This document shows positions 1 to 7,485 of a DNA stretch of 13,382 nt, piece by piece. Numbering within the stretch: position 1 is the first letter of the stretch; each line of letters opens with the position of its first letter. A program made the translations under genes and the position numbers. Source of the DNA: Lachnospiraceae bacterium (GTDB lineage Bacteria; Bacillota_A; Clostridia; Lachnospirales; Lachnospiraceae). A model generated the notes under the pieces. It worked only from the letters and a program-made list of their open reading frames with translations. It was not told the DNA's origin and made no database searches. The stretch spans positions 1 to 13,382 of the forward strand of contig JAFUEG010000358.1 of the NCBI GenBank assembly GCA_017464045.1, in the 5' to 3' direction.

Positions 1-2154
1 AGAAACTTTTCGGGAAGAGATGACAGAGAGGGTAGACAGGTAAGAGATTCAGGTGGTGAAGGAAGGCCTGGAAGATATACACGTGTAGACGGTAGAAATG
101 GAAGAGACAGACAGGAGTTTGACGGTGAAAAAAGAAGGCCGTCATCGTCAGGTAAAAGAGATTTTTCAAGAAATGATTCTGCAGATGAAGAACCGCTTAG
201 AAAAGAATCCAGAAAAGACAGAGACAGAAGTAAAGAAAGAGATCGCGAAAAAGAAAGAGAGAGAGATAACAGGGATAGAGACAGAGAAAAAGATTTTGAC
301 AGAGAAAGGCCAAACAAGAAGGATAATAAGAGAAAAGAAGGTAAAAAGTCTGAAGCACCTAAGAAAGAGGCTCCAAAGAAGACTGAACCTGTGGAACCGG
401 TTATTAAGTCTATAAAGTTCCCTGAGGTTCTTACAGTAAGTGAGCTTGCTTCTAAGATTAAGGTTCCTGTAGCACAGCTTATTAAAAAACTTTTCATGTC
501 AGGAAAGCTTTATAATGTAAATTCAGATCTTACCTTTGATGAGGCTGCTGAGATTGCTCTTGAGTATAACTACATAGCTGAAGAGGAAGAAAAGGTTGAT
601 GTTATAGAAGAGCTTTTGAAGGAAGAAGATGAGGATGAGTCACTTATGACTCCAAGACCACCTGTAGTTTGTGTTATGGGACACGTAGACCATGGTAAAA
701 CCTCACTTCTTGATGCAATCAGACATTCAGATGTAACAGCAGGTGAGGCAGGTGGTATAACACAGCATATCGGTGCATCTGTTGTTAAGATAAACGGACA
801 AAGAATAACATTTCTTGATACTCCGGGACATGAGGCATTTACAGCTATGCGTATGAGAGGTGCCCAGTCCACAGATATCGCTATACTTGTTGTAGCTGCC
901 GATGACGGTGTTATGCCTCAGACAGTTGAGGCTATAAACCATGCCAAAGCTGCCGGTATCGAGATTATTGTTGCTATCAATAAGATAGATAAGGAAAGTG
1001 CCAATATTGACAGAGTTAAGCAGGAGCTTATGGAATATGAGCTTGTACCTGAGGATTGGGGCGGCTCGACAATATTCTGTCCTGTATCGGCTCATACAAA
1101 GGAGGGTATTGATAATCTTCTTGAGATGATTAATCTTACTTCTGAAATCCTTGAGCTTAAGGCTAACAAAAACAGAAGTGCAAGAGGTATAGTAATAGAG
1201 GCACAGCTTGATAAGGGACGCGGTTCTGTTGCAACAGTGCTTGTACAGAAGGGTACTCTTAAGGTTGGTGATTATGTTGCGGTTGGTGCTGTTCACGGTA
1301 AGGTAAGAGCAATGTTTGATGATAAGCACAGAAGTGTAAAGGAAGCTCTTCCGTCAACACCGGTTGAGATACTTGGTTTAAATGGAGTTCCGGAATCAGG
1401 TGAAATCTTTATGACGACTGCAAATGAAAAGGAAGCAAGACAGATTTCAGATGCATTTATCAACAGAGGCAAGGAGAGACTTATCGCAGATACCAAGTCA
1501 AGAATGTCACTTGATGACCTTTATAATAAGATTCAGGAGGGTAATGTAAAAGACCTTAATCTTATTATCAAGGCTGATGTTCAGGGTTCGGTAGAAGCGG
1601 TTAAGGCAAGTCTTCTTAAGCTTTCCAATGAGGAGGTTGCCGTTAAGTGTATTCACTCCGGAGTTGGTGCTATCAATGAGTCTGACGTTATACTTGCATC
1701 CGCTTCCAATGCTATTATCATCGGATTTAATATAAGACCTGATAATCAGGCTAAGGATGTGGCAGACAGAGAAAAGGTAGATATAAGATTATACAGAGTA
1801 ATATACAATGCGATAGAAGATATAGAATCAGCCATGAAGGGTATGCTTGATCCTATATATGAGGAAAAGATTATAGGTCACGCTGAGGTTAGACAGACCT
1901 ACAAGGCTTCAGGCGTTGGTACTATAGCAGGTTCATATGTACTTGATGGTGTAATTCAAAGAAATGCAACTGTCAGAGTAACACGTGAGGGTGAGCAGAT
2001 ATTTGAAGGACCGCTTGCATCTCTTAAGAGATTTAAGGATGATGCCAAGGAGGTTAAGTCAGGCTTTGAATGTGGTATTGTACTTGAAGACTTCAATGAT
2101 ATCAAGGTTGAGGACCAGATTGAGGCCTATATAATGGTTGAGGTGCCAAGATAA
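1..2154 (+). CDS. infB: Translation initiation factor IF-2 (5' end outside window)
   Basis: The frame is open from base 1 to the TAA at 2152-2154, so 717 C-terminal residues are seen and the true start lies upstream. IF-2 is the GTPase that brings fMet-tRNA to the 30S subunit and promotes subunit joining. Visible residues 1-140 are a low-complexity arm of alternating Arg/Lys and Asp/Glu. An IF2_N domain follows ([10 protein letters not shown] onward, about residues 144-190). The G domain shows G1 GHVDHGKT (227-234), the GGITQHIGA switch I region, G3 DTPGH (273-277), G4 NKID (327-330) and G5 SAH (363-365). Domains II to IV run to the end. GTG at 391 is an internal Val codon without a nearby Shine-Dalgarno; it should not be taken as the start. 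rbfA follows after 89 bases, as in the Firmicute nusA-infB operon. Confidence 0.97.
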   Translation, partial: RNFSGRDDREGRQVRDSGGEGRPGRYTRVDGRNGRDRQEFDGEKRRPSSSGKRDFSRNDSADEEPLRKESRKDRDRSKERDREKERERDNRDRDREKDFDRERPNKKDNKRKEGKKSEAPKKEAPKKTEPVEPVIKSIKFPEVLTVSELASKIKVPVAQLIKKLFMSGKLYNVNSDLTFDEAAEIALEYNYIAEEEEKVDVIEELLKEEDEDESLMTPRPPVVCVMGHVDHGKTSLLDAIRHSDVTAGEAGGITQHIGASVVKINGQRITFLDTPGHEAFTAMRMRGAQSTDIAILVVAADDGVMPQTVEAINHAKAAGIEIIVAINKIDKESANIDRVKQELMEYELVPEDWGGSTIFCPVSAHTKEGIDNLLEMINLTSEILELKANKNRSARGIVIEAQLDKGRGSVATVLVQKGTLKVGDYVAVGAVHGKVRAMFDDKHRSVKEALPSTPVEILGLNGVPESGEIFMTTANEKEARQISDAFINRGKERLIADTKSRMSLDDLYNKIQEGNVKDLNLIIKADVQGSVEAVKASLLKLSNEEVAVKCIHSGVGAINESDVILASASNAIIIGFNIRPDNQAKDVADREKVDIRLYRVIYNAIEDIESAMKGMLDPIYEEKIIGHAEVRQTYKASGVGTIAGSYVLDGVIQRNATVRVTREGEQIFEGPLASLKRFKDDAKEVKSGFECGIVLEDFNDIKVEDQIEAYIMVEVPR

Positions 2155-2243
2155 GCGATAGATTAATAAGAATGAAATCAGATACTAAGGATGATATTCA
2201 AGCTTATTAAGCATTGTGACAGGATGTGGAGGATGGATTTAAT

Positions 2244-2672
2244 ATGAAAAAATCAAGTCACAAAAATCAAAGAATAAATGGCGAGGTTCAAAGAGAATTA
2301 AGCCGTATTATAAGCAGGGAGATTAAGGATCCGCGTATTAATCCGATGACATCCGTAACGGATGTTATCGTTACGCCTGACCTTAAGTTTTGTAAGGCAT
2401 TTATAAGCGTATTAGGTGATGAGGAGTCGGCAAAGGAAACTTTTGCCGGACTTCAGAGTGCCTCCGGATATATAAGAAGGGAGCTTGCCAGAAGCATCAA
2501 CTTAAGAAATACGCCTGAGCTTATATTTGTTATGGATAATTCCATAGAATATGGAATTGAGATGTCAAAGAAGATTGATGAAGTGGTTGGCAACAATAAT
2601 GATGCTGATGAGACTGAAATTGATGACGCAGAAATTGATGATGCTGATTTAGATGGAGACGAGGATGAATAA
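2244..2672 (+). CDS. rbfA: 30S ribosome-binding factor A
   Basis: RbfA binds the 30S subunit late in assembly and supports 16S rRNA 5' end maturation and cold adaptation. The 142-residue product has the family's single KH-like domain: basic start MKKSSHKNQRINGEVQREL, then REIKDPRINPMTSVT, the Ala-Ser-Gly kink at residues 73-75 (the helix-kink-helix mark of the family), and PELIFVMDNSIEYG. ATG 2244 is chosen because GGAGG at 2228-2232 lies 11 bases upstream; an in-frame GTG at 2226 would overlap that site. The last 25 or so residues are an almost purely acidic tail of Asp, Glu, Ala and Ile, longer than in the usual RbfA of about 120 residues. The stop codon overlaps the start of the next gene, suggesting translational coupling. 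Confidence 0.95.
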   Translation: MKKSSHKNQRINGEVQRELSRIISREIKDPRINPMTSVTDVIVTPDLKFCKAFISVLGDEESAKETFAGLQSASGYIRRELARSINLRNTPELIFVMDNSIEYGIEMSKKIDEVVGNNNDADETEIDDAEIDDADLDGDEDE

Positions 2673-3621
2673 ATTAATTGAAAAAATAGAAAGCTCAAAA
2701 ACCATTGCAATCTTTGGTCATATGAATCCTGATGGGGACTGCGTAGGTTCCTGTCTTGGATTATGGAATTATATAAAGGATAATTATGCAGATAAAGAGG
2801 TTGTGGTTTATCTTCAGCCGGTTGTTGAAAAATTCCGTTTTTTAAACGGAGCAGACTGTATCGTGAGTACGCCGGAAGAAAAGATGTACGATCTTGGAAT
2901 ATCCCTTGATTGCGGCGATACAGACAGACATGGAGAGTTTGGCAGCATATATAAAAATGCTGCTTACACCATATGTTTCGATCACCATCGAAGCAATCAG
3001 GGCTTTGGAGATTTCTTTCATTGTGAACCTGAATCATCTTCATGCTGTGAGGTGTTATTTAATTATCTGGATTATGATAAGATTTCCGCTGATTGTGCAG
3101 AAGCACTTTATCTTGGAATAGTTCATGATACAGGCGTATTTAAATATCCGGCAACAACCGAAGAAACCATGCGCATAGCAGGAAAGCTTATATCCAAGGG
3201 TGCAAGAAGTCAGTATATTATCGATGAGACATTTTTTAAGGTTTCATACAATCAAAACAGGCTGACGGGAAGAGTTTTACTGGACGCAAAGCTTCATATG
3301 GAAGGCGAGATAATAACTGCTTGCATTACCAAAGATATATTTGACGAATACAATACAACAAAGGATGACACGGATGGCATAATAGATAAGCTTAGAGTTA
3401 CAGACGGTGTAGAGGTTGCAATTCTTGCTTATCAAAAGGGTGAGGATTTGTTTAAATACAGTCTTCGTTCCGTGAGATACATAGACGTAAGTAAGATAGC
3501 AACAGCGTTTGGCGGCGGCGGACATATACGTGCTGCAGGTTTTGATGCAAAGGGAAACTATGAGGATAATCTGAAAAAAATACTTGATATGGTTATAGAA
3601 CAGATGAGGAAATATAATTGA
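2665..3621 (+). CDS. nrnA: DHH/DHHA1 phosphoesterase, NrnA-like (oligoribonuclease / pAp phosphatase)
   Basis: Bifunctional NrnA-type enzymes degrade short RNA oligonucleotides and dephosphorylate pAp; others of the family hydrolyse cyclic dinucleotide products. The 318-residue product shows the Mn-binding motifs of the DHH domain: GHMNPDGDCVGS (18-29, with Asp23 and Asp25), SLDCGDTDRHG, the DHH triad itself at 106-108, and GIVHDTGVFKYPATT. The C-terminal DHHA1 domain carries GGGGHIRAAG at 283-292. ATG 2665 is preferred over the in-frame ATG 2653 because GGAG at 2655-2658 is 6 bases upstream of it. This makes an 8-base overlap with rbfA. Its place between rbfA and truB is typical of Firmicutes. 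Exact substrate choice cannot be read from the sequence. Confidence 0.9.
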   Translation: MNKLIEKIESSKTIAIFGHMNPDGDCVGSCLGLWNYIKDNYADKEVVVYLQPVVEKFRFLNGADCIVSTPEEKMYDLGISLDCGDTDRHGEFGSIYKNAAYTICFDHHRSNQGFGDFFHCEPESSSCCEVLFNYLDYDKISADCAEALYLGIVHDTGVFKYPATTEETMRIAGKLISKGARSQYIIDETFFKVSYNQNRLTGRVLLDAKLHMEGEIITACITKDIFDEYNTTKDDTDGIIDKLRVTDGVEVAILAYQKGEDLFKYSLRSVRYIDVSKIATAFGGGGHIRAAGFDAKGNYEDNLKKILDMVIEQMRKYN

Positions 3622-4529
3622 TAGATGGAATAATAAATGTCTATAAGGAAAAGGGATTTACATCCTTTGATGTGGTAGCAAAGCTAAGAGGCATACTTAA
3701 ACAAAAGAAAATAGGTCACACAGGCACTCTTGATCCCATGGCTGAGGGAGTGCTCATCGTATGTCTCGGAAAAGCTACAAAGCTTGTGGACATACTTATA
3801 ACAAGCTCAAAGCAGTATAAGGCTGCTATGCAGCTTGGGTTAAAGACCGATACCGAGGATGTCACCGGAGAGACAATTCATGAAAGTGATTCTTGGAAAA
3901 CTCTCAGCGAGGATGAGATAACAGATGCCGTAAATTCATTTATCGGTACCTACAGCCAGCTTCCTCCCATGTATTCTGCTATAAAAAAGGACGGAAAAAA
4001 GCTTTATGAATACGCCAGAGCAGGTATAGAGGTTGAAAGACAAAAGCGCGACGTGGAAATCATTTCCATAGACAATATAAATATCAAGCTTCCTTATGTA
4101 TATTTTGATGTCAAGTGTTCGAAGGGAACTTATATAAGAAGTTTATGCAGGGACATAGGCGATAAGCTTGGATGCGGTGCATGTCTTTTCGGACTTACAA
4201 GAAATGAACTTCATGGTATGTTGGCTTCGGATGCATATAAGCTGTCGGATATTGAAAGCTTAAGAGATAAAGGTGAGCTTGATAAGTGCATTATTCCTAT
4301 GGATGTTTTGCTAAAGGATTATGACAGACTTGATGTAAAACCACAGGCTGCAAAGCTTTTATCCAACGGTAACAAATTAAAGCCTCAAAGCTTTAATCGG
4401 GATAATAGTTTACTTAGTGACAAAGAAGCGGATAAACTGTATAGAATATATGATAATGACAAGCTTATGGCACTATACAGATATGATGAAGCAGATGATA
4501 TATTTGTTCCATTTAAGATGTTTTTATAA
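3618..4529 (+). CDS. truB: tRNA pseudouridine(55) synthase TruB
   Basis: TruB converts U55 in the T loop of most tRNAs to pseudouridine. The 303-residue product begins IDGIINVYKEKGFTSFDVV. It carries the catalytic motif GHTGTLDPMAEGVL with the nucleophile Asp39, the LPPMYSAIKKDGKKLYEYAR block and the GTYIRSLCRDIG motif; a PUA-like C-terminal part follows. The start is a TTG at 3618 that shares the bases TTGA with the stop of the preceding gene. A GAGGA Shine-Dalgarno at 3605-3609 is well spaced and no in-frame ATG lies nearby, so the rare TTG start looks real and implies coupling to the upstream phosphoesterase. Confidence 0.95.
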   Translation: MIDGIINVYKEKGFTSFDVVAKLRGILKQKKIGHTGTLDPMAEGVLIVCLGKATKLVDILITSSKQYKAAMQLGLKTDTEDVTGETIHESDSWKTLSEDEITDAVNSFIGTYSQLPPMYSAIKKDGKKLYEYARAGIEVERQKRDVEIISIDNINIKLPYVYFDVKCSKGTYIRSLCRDIGDKLGCGACLFGLTRNELHGMLASDAYKLSDIESLRDKGELDKCIIPMDVLLKDYDRLDVKPQAAKLLSNGNKLKPQSFNRDNSLLSDKEADKLYRIYDNDKLMALYRYDEADDIFVPFKMFL

Positions 4530-4552
4530 ATATTTGATATGGAGATTTTGCT

Positions 4553-5500
4553 GTGGAAGTTATAGCATATGATAAGGCACAATTAAATAATACGGCTGTT
4601 GCACTCGGAAAATTTGAGGGTGTGCATAAGGGACATATGCTTTTAATCGGAAAAATAGTCGAGCTTGCACATAACGAACATAAAAATCCAAATGCTTTAG
4701 ATGGCGGGGATGAGGGTGTAAAAAGCGTTGTATTTACCATTAATATGCCTAATGAAATCGTTATAAATCTTGACAGCGAAAGATATGATATATTTGAAAG
4801 CTGTGACGTGGACTATGTATGTGAGTGTCCGTTTGATGAAAGAATTTCAAGACTTTCCCCTTATGAATTTATAAATAATATCCTTGTGGAAAAGCTTCAT
4901 GCCTCATATGTGGTTGTTGGCGAGGACTTCAGATTCGGATACAAAAGAGCAGGAGATATTGAAACTCTTAGGAAATATGCGGAAGTATATAATTACGAGG
5001 TTGTTGTCTTTGAAAAGCTTAGGTTGGAAGATAAGATTATAAGCTCCACGATTATAAGGGAGCTTATTGAAAAAGGCGATGTGGAGACTGTTGATAAATA
5101 TATGGGAAGACCTTACTCTGTGTCAGGTAAGGTGGTTTATGGAAAACAGCTTGGAAGAGTTATAGGTTTTCCAACGGTTAATCTTATTCCTGATAAACGA
5201 AAAAAGCTCCCGATGGTAGGTGCCTATGAAACAAGAATCTATATAGAAAATGATAAAACGGCTTATAAAGCTATAACAAACGTAGGCAATAATCCTACTG
5301 TCAATGAATCAGTCAATTCTGAAAACAATGCTGATATTATAATCGAAACCCATATATTGGATTATTCGGGCGATTTGTACGGAAAGGATATAAAGGTTGA
5401 TTTTATAAGATTTCTCAGGCCCGAAATGAAATTCGACAACATTGAAGAATTAAAAAATCAATTAAAAGAGGATAAAGATAAAGTTAATTATCAAATTTAA
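4553..5500 (+). CDS. ribF: Bifunctional riboflavin kinase / FAD synthetase
   Basis: RibF phosphorylates riboflavin to FMN and adenylates FMN to FAD. In the 315-residue product the N-terminal nucleotidyltransferase half has GKFEGVHKGH (19-28), in which the usual Asp of the GxFDGVHxGH block is Glu, followed by GEDFRFGYKRAGD and STIIRELI. The C-terminal flavokinase half has GFPTVN at 205-210, the YETRIYI and NVGNNPTVN segments, and a candidate catalytic Glu265 in IIETHILDYSGDLYG. GTG 4553 is chosen because GGAG at 4541-4544 is 8 bases upstream and the reading begins close to the family's N terminus. It sits 23 bases after truB, the standard Firmicute arrangement. Confidence 0.94.
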   Translation: MEVIAYDKAQLNNTAVALGKFEGVHKGHMLLIGKIVELAHNEHKNPNALDGGDEGVKSVVFTINMPNEIVINLDSERYDIFESCDVDYVCECPFDERISRLSPYEFINNILVEKLHASYVVVGEDFRFGYKRAGDIETLRKYAEVYNYEVVVFEKLRLEDKIISSTIIRELIEKGDVETVDKYMGRPYSVSGKVVYGKQLGRVIGFPTVNLIPDKRKKLPMVGAYETRIYIENDKTAYKAITNVGNNPTVNESVNSENNADIIIETHILDYSGDLYGKDIKVDFIRFLRPEMKFDNIEELKNQLKEDKDKVNYQI

Positions 5501-5514
5501 TTTTATTATACTCA

Positions 5515-5586
5515 GCACCAGTAGCTCAGTGGATAGAGCAATGGCCTCCGGAGCCATGTGCGTAGGTTCGATTCCTATCTGGTGCA
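5515..5586 (+). tRNA. tRNA-Arg (anticodon CCG)
   Basis: A complete 72-base cloverleaf can be folded by hand. The acceptor stem GCACCAG (5515-5521) pairs perfectly with CTGGTGC (5579-5585), with discriminator A at 5586. The D stem is GCTC/GAGC (5524-5527, 5536-5539). The anticodon stem ATGGC/GCCAT (5541-5545, 5553-5557) closes a 7-base loop with CCG at 5548-5550. The T stem is GTAGG/CCTAT (5562-5566, 5574-5578) around TTCGATT. It reads the codon CGG. The 3' CCA is not encoded, so it must be added after transcription. It lies 14 bases after ribF with no clear promoter of its own, so it may be cut from the operon transcript. Confidence 0.96.
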
Positions 5587-5612
5587 TTTATTGTTTGATT
5601 CGGAGGATAAAT

Positions 5613-6761
5613 ATGTTTAAAAAGAAGAAAACTTATATAGATAAAATAAATTTTGATGTATTTGAAGATGAACCGTCTGATTTTGACCTTTTTAGTAAGG
5701 ATAGCTATGATGAAGAAGACGAAGACATAGATCCGGATGAATCAGAAAAGGACGGAGAAAAAGATTCAGAAAAAGAAATAGACGAAGATATAGAAGAAGA
5801 AACAGACGAAGATACCAGTAAAGATAAAATAGAAGAAGATGTAATAAAAGAAGATAAATTAGAAGAAGATAAATTAGAAGAAGATGAAATAGATGATGAT
5901 ATCGAGATAGATGACGAGGACATGGAGGATGTTGCTCCTGAGGATATATCCGATGACGATACATCATTTAGCTATGATGATTTTGATAAAATCGGAAGCG
6001 AAGATGATATTCCTGATAAAAAGGATAAAGAAAAGGTAATAGAAAAGAAGAAAAAGAACACGGGAAAGGTAGTGGCTTTAGTTTGCTTATGGCTGCTTAT
6101 ATTCGGAGCAGGAGTGGCTGCCTTTTTATATTTTCAGACTGATGTATTTAAAAAGAAAAAGAAGGATAATACTACAACAGAAACAACAGCAACAACTGAA
6201 ATTCAAGAAAAAGAGGAAACTGAGGACACTTCAGAACCGATTGATGAAAATTTCTATACCATCTATTCGTATGAAACCAATGCAGATGTCAATATCAATG
6301 CTCTGATGGCGGATTATTATGACGCACTTGTAAAGGGTGACAGCGAAAAGCTCAAGGATATAGTTACTGAGCCCGATGCCTTTGGTGATATGATGATCTA
6401 TGAGACAAAGGCTCAGGTTATAAGCGAGTACAGCAATATAACATGTTATACGATACCGGGACTTAATGATAATGAGATACTGGTATTTACAACAAGCAAT
6501 GTAACCATAACCGGAGTAACCAGCAAGCCGCTTGATATCAAGCAGTTTTATGTGGTGAAGGATGGCAATAATTATAAGATTAACAATGGTGTTTTATCTC
6601 AGGAGGTAATTGATTATATCAATGTACAGGCAGGAAGTCCTGATGTTCAGGCACTGTATAAGTCTGTACAGGATAATATAAATCAATGTCTTGCTGAAGA
6701 TTCAACCTTTGCAGATTTTTATAATAAGATAAATGCGGATATCGAGGATAAAGAAGAATAA
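5613..6761 (+). CDS. Single-pass membrane protein with acidic cytoplasmic tail, function unknown
   Basis: I do not recognise this 382-residue protein. Residues 1-20 contain a KKKK cluster. Residues 20-140 are extremely rich in Asp and Glu with interspersed Lys, Ile and Ser and look disordered. A KKKK cluster precedes one hydrophobic segment (about residues 153-174, VVALVCLWLLIFGAGVAAFLYF), and another Lys run follows it. A Thr/Glu-rich linker comes next, then a C-terminal domain from about residue 215. This contains ALMADYYDALVKGDSEKLK, reminiscent of the first helix of NTF2-like/DUF4878-type lipoprotein domains (weak inference). There is no signal peptidase site or lipobox, so it is probably a membrane-anchored protein with the C-terminal domain outside. 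ATG 5613 has GGAGG at 5602-5606; a longer in-frame reading would run back into the tRNA gene. It precedes rluF by 5 bases. Confidence 0.8.
   Translation: MFKKKKTYIDKINFDVFEDEPSDFDLFSKDSYDEEDEDIDPDESEKDGEKDSEKEIDEDIEEETDEDTSKDKIEEDVIKEDKLEEDKLEEDEIDDDIEIDDEDMEDVAPEDISDDDTSFSYDDFDKIGSEDDIPDKKDKEKVIEKKKKNTGKVVALVCLWLLIFGAGVAAFLYFQTDVFKKKKKDNTTTETTATTEIQEKEETEDTSEPIDENFYTIYSYETNADVNINALMADYYDALVKGDSEKLKDIVTEPDAFGDMMIYETKAQVISEYSNITCYTIPGLNDNEILVFTTSNVTITGVTSKPLDIKQFYVVKDGNNYKINNGVLSQEVIDYINVQAGSPDVQALYKSVQDNINQCLAEDSTFADFYNKINADIEDKEE
5850..5894 (+). repeat. 15-base tandem repeat in the acidic tail
   Basis: Two identical copies of GAAGATAAATTAGAA (5850-5864, 5865-5879) are followed by a diverged third copy (5880-5894). 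The unit is five codons (Glu-Asp-Lys-Leu-Glu), so gain or loss of copies would keep the frame and only change the length of the acidic cytoplasmic tail. Confidence 0.85.
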
Positions 6762-6766
6762 TATAT

Positions 6767-7471
6767 ATGAGTAATGAAATAAGATTAAACAAGTACCTTA
6801 GTGAAGCCGGAATATGTTCCAGAAGACAGGCGGATAAGCTGATAGAAGAAGGAAAGGTTACCGTTGACGGGATAATAGCCGATTTGGGAACTAAGGTTAC
6901 CGATACTTCAAAGGTATGCGTGGAAGGAAAAACGGTTAAATTAAATACACATACTGTTATATATGCTTACAATAAACCCCGTGGTTATGTCTGTACCTCC
7001 AAGGACGCGGATAAGGACAGTATTTTTAACTATGTGGAATTTCCCTGTAAGGTTAATTATGTCGGAAGACTTGATAAGGATTCACAAGGGCTGCTTTTAT
7101 TAACCAACGACGGAGATCTTGCCAATGCCATTCAAAAGTCAAGAAATAACCATGAAAAGGAATATATTGTAAGAATTAATAAGGCAGTTACGGATGAATT
7201 TATTGATGGTATGTCAAACGGCGTACCTATTCTTGATACAGTTACTAAAAAATGTAAGGTTGAAAGAGTAGGAACCAGATCATTCAGGATAGTTCTTACA
7301 CAAGGACTAAACAGGCAGATAAGAAGGATGTGTGAGTACTTTGATGTAAGAGTATCCCATCTTAAAAGAGTCAGGATAATGAATGTCAAGCTTGGCAATT
7401 TAAAGCTTGGAGAGTATAGAGAACTTACTGCCGAGGAAGAAAAGACATTGAGAAAAAACTGTGGAATGTAG
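6767..7471 (+). CDS. rluF: 23S rRNA pseudouridine synthase, RluF type (RsuA/RluB/E/F family)
   Basis: Enzymes of this family convert single uridines of rRNA to pseudouridine; E. coli RluF acts at U2604 of 23S rRNA. The 234-residue product has an N-terminal S4 RNA-binding domain (RLNKYLSEAGICSRRQADKL, about residues 6-60), then the catalytic domain with VGRLDKDSQGL, Asp103 being the expected nucleophile, and QGLNRQIRRMCEYF. The stretches HEKEYIV, GVPILDTVTKKCKV and RIMNV match RluF from memory better than RluB or RsuA, so I favour that subgroup. It starts 5 bases after the membrane protein gene with only a poor Shine-Dalgarno, suggesting translational coupling, and ends 14 bases before ligA. 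Confidence 0.85.
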   Translation: MSNEIRLNKYLSEAGICSRRQADKLIEEGKVTVDGIIADLGTKVTDTSKVCVEGKTVKLNTHTVIYAYNKPRGYVCTSKDADKDSIFNYVEFPCKVNYVGRLDKDSQGLLLLTNDGDLANAIQKSRNNHEKEYIVRINKAVTDEFIDGMSNGVPILDTVTKKCKVERVGTRSFRIVLTQGLNRQIRRMCEYFDVRVSHLKRVRIMNVKLGNLKLGEYRELTAEEEKTLRKNCGM

Positions 7472-7485
7472 TTTTGGAGGTTTAT

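Noticed and set aside
391..393. GTG as the start of a short IF2 form
   Set aside because: There is no ribosome binding site at a proper distance, and the frame continues upstream to the window edge with typical IF2 linker sequence.
98..415. A 105-codon open frame overlapping the start of infB in another frame
   Set aside because: It is a by-product of the low-complexity purine tract that encodes the charged IF2 arm. No Shine-Dalgarno or recognisable domain is present, while the infB frame is open throughout.
2202..2212. GCTTA-T-TAAGC palindrome between infB and rbfA as a terminator
   Set aside because: A 1-base loop is impossible for a hairpin, no T run follows, and the genes are expected to be co-transcribed.
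5507..5512. TATACT as the -10 box of a tRNA-Arg promoter
   Set aside because: It ends only 2 bases before the mature tRNA, so transcription would begin inside it; the -35 region is also poor.
5529..5612. Upstream extension of the acidic membrane protein gene from a GTG
   Set aside because: The extension lies inside the tRNA-Arg gene. ATG 5613 has a strong GGAGG at the right distance.
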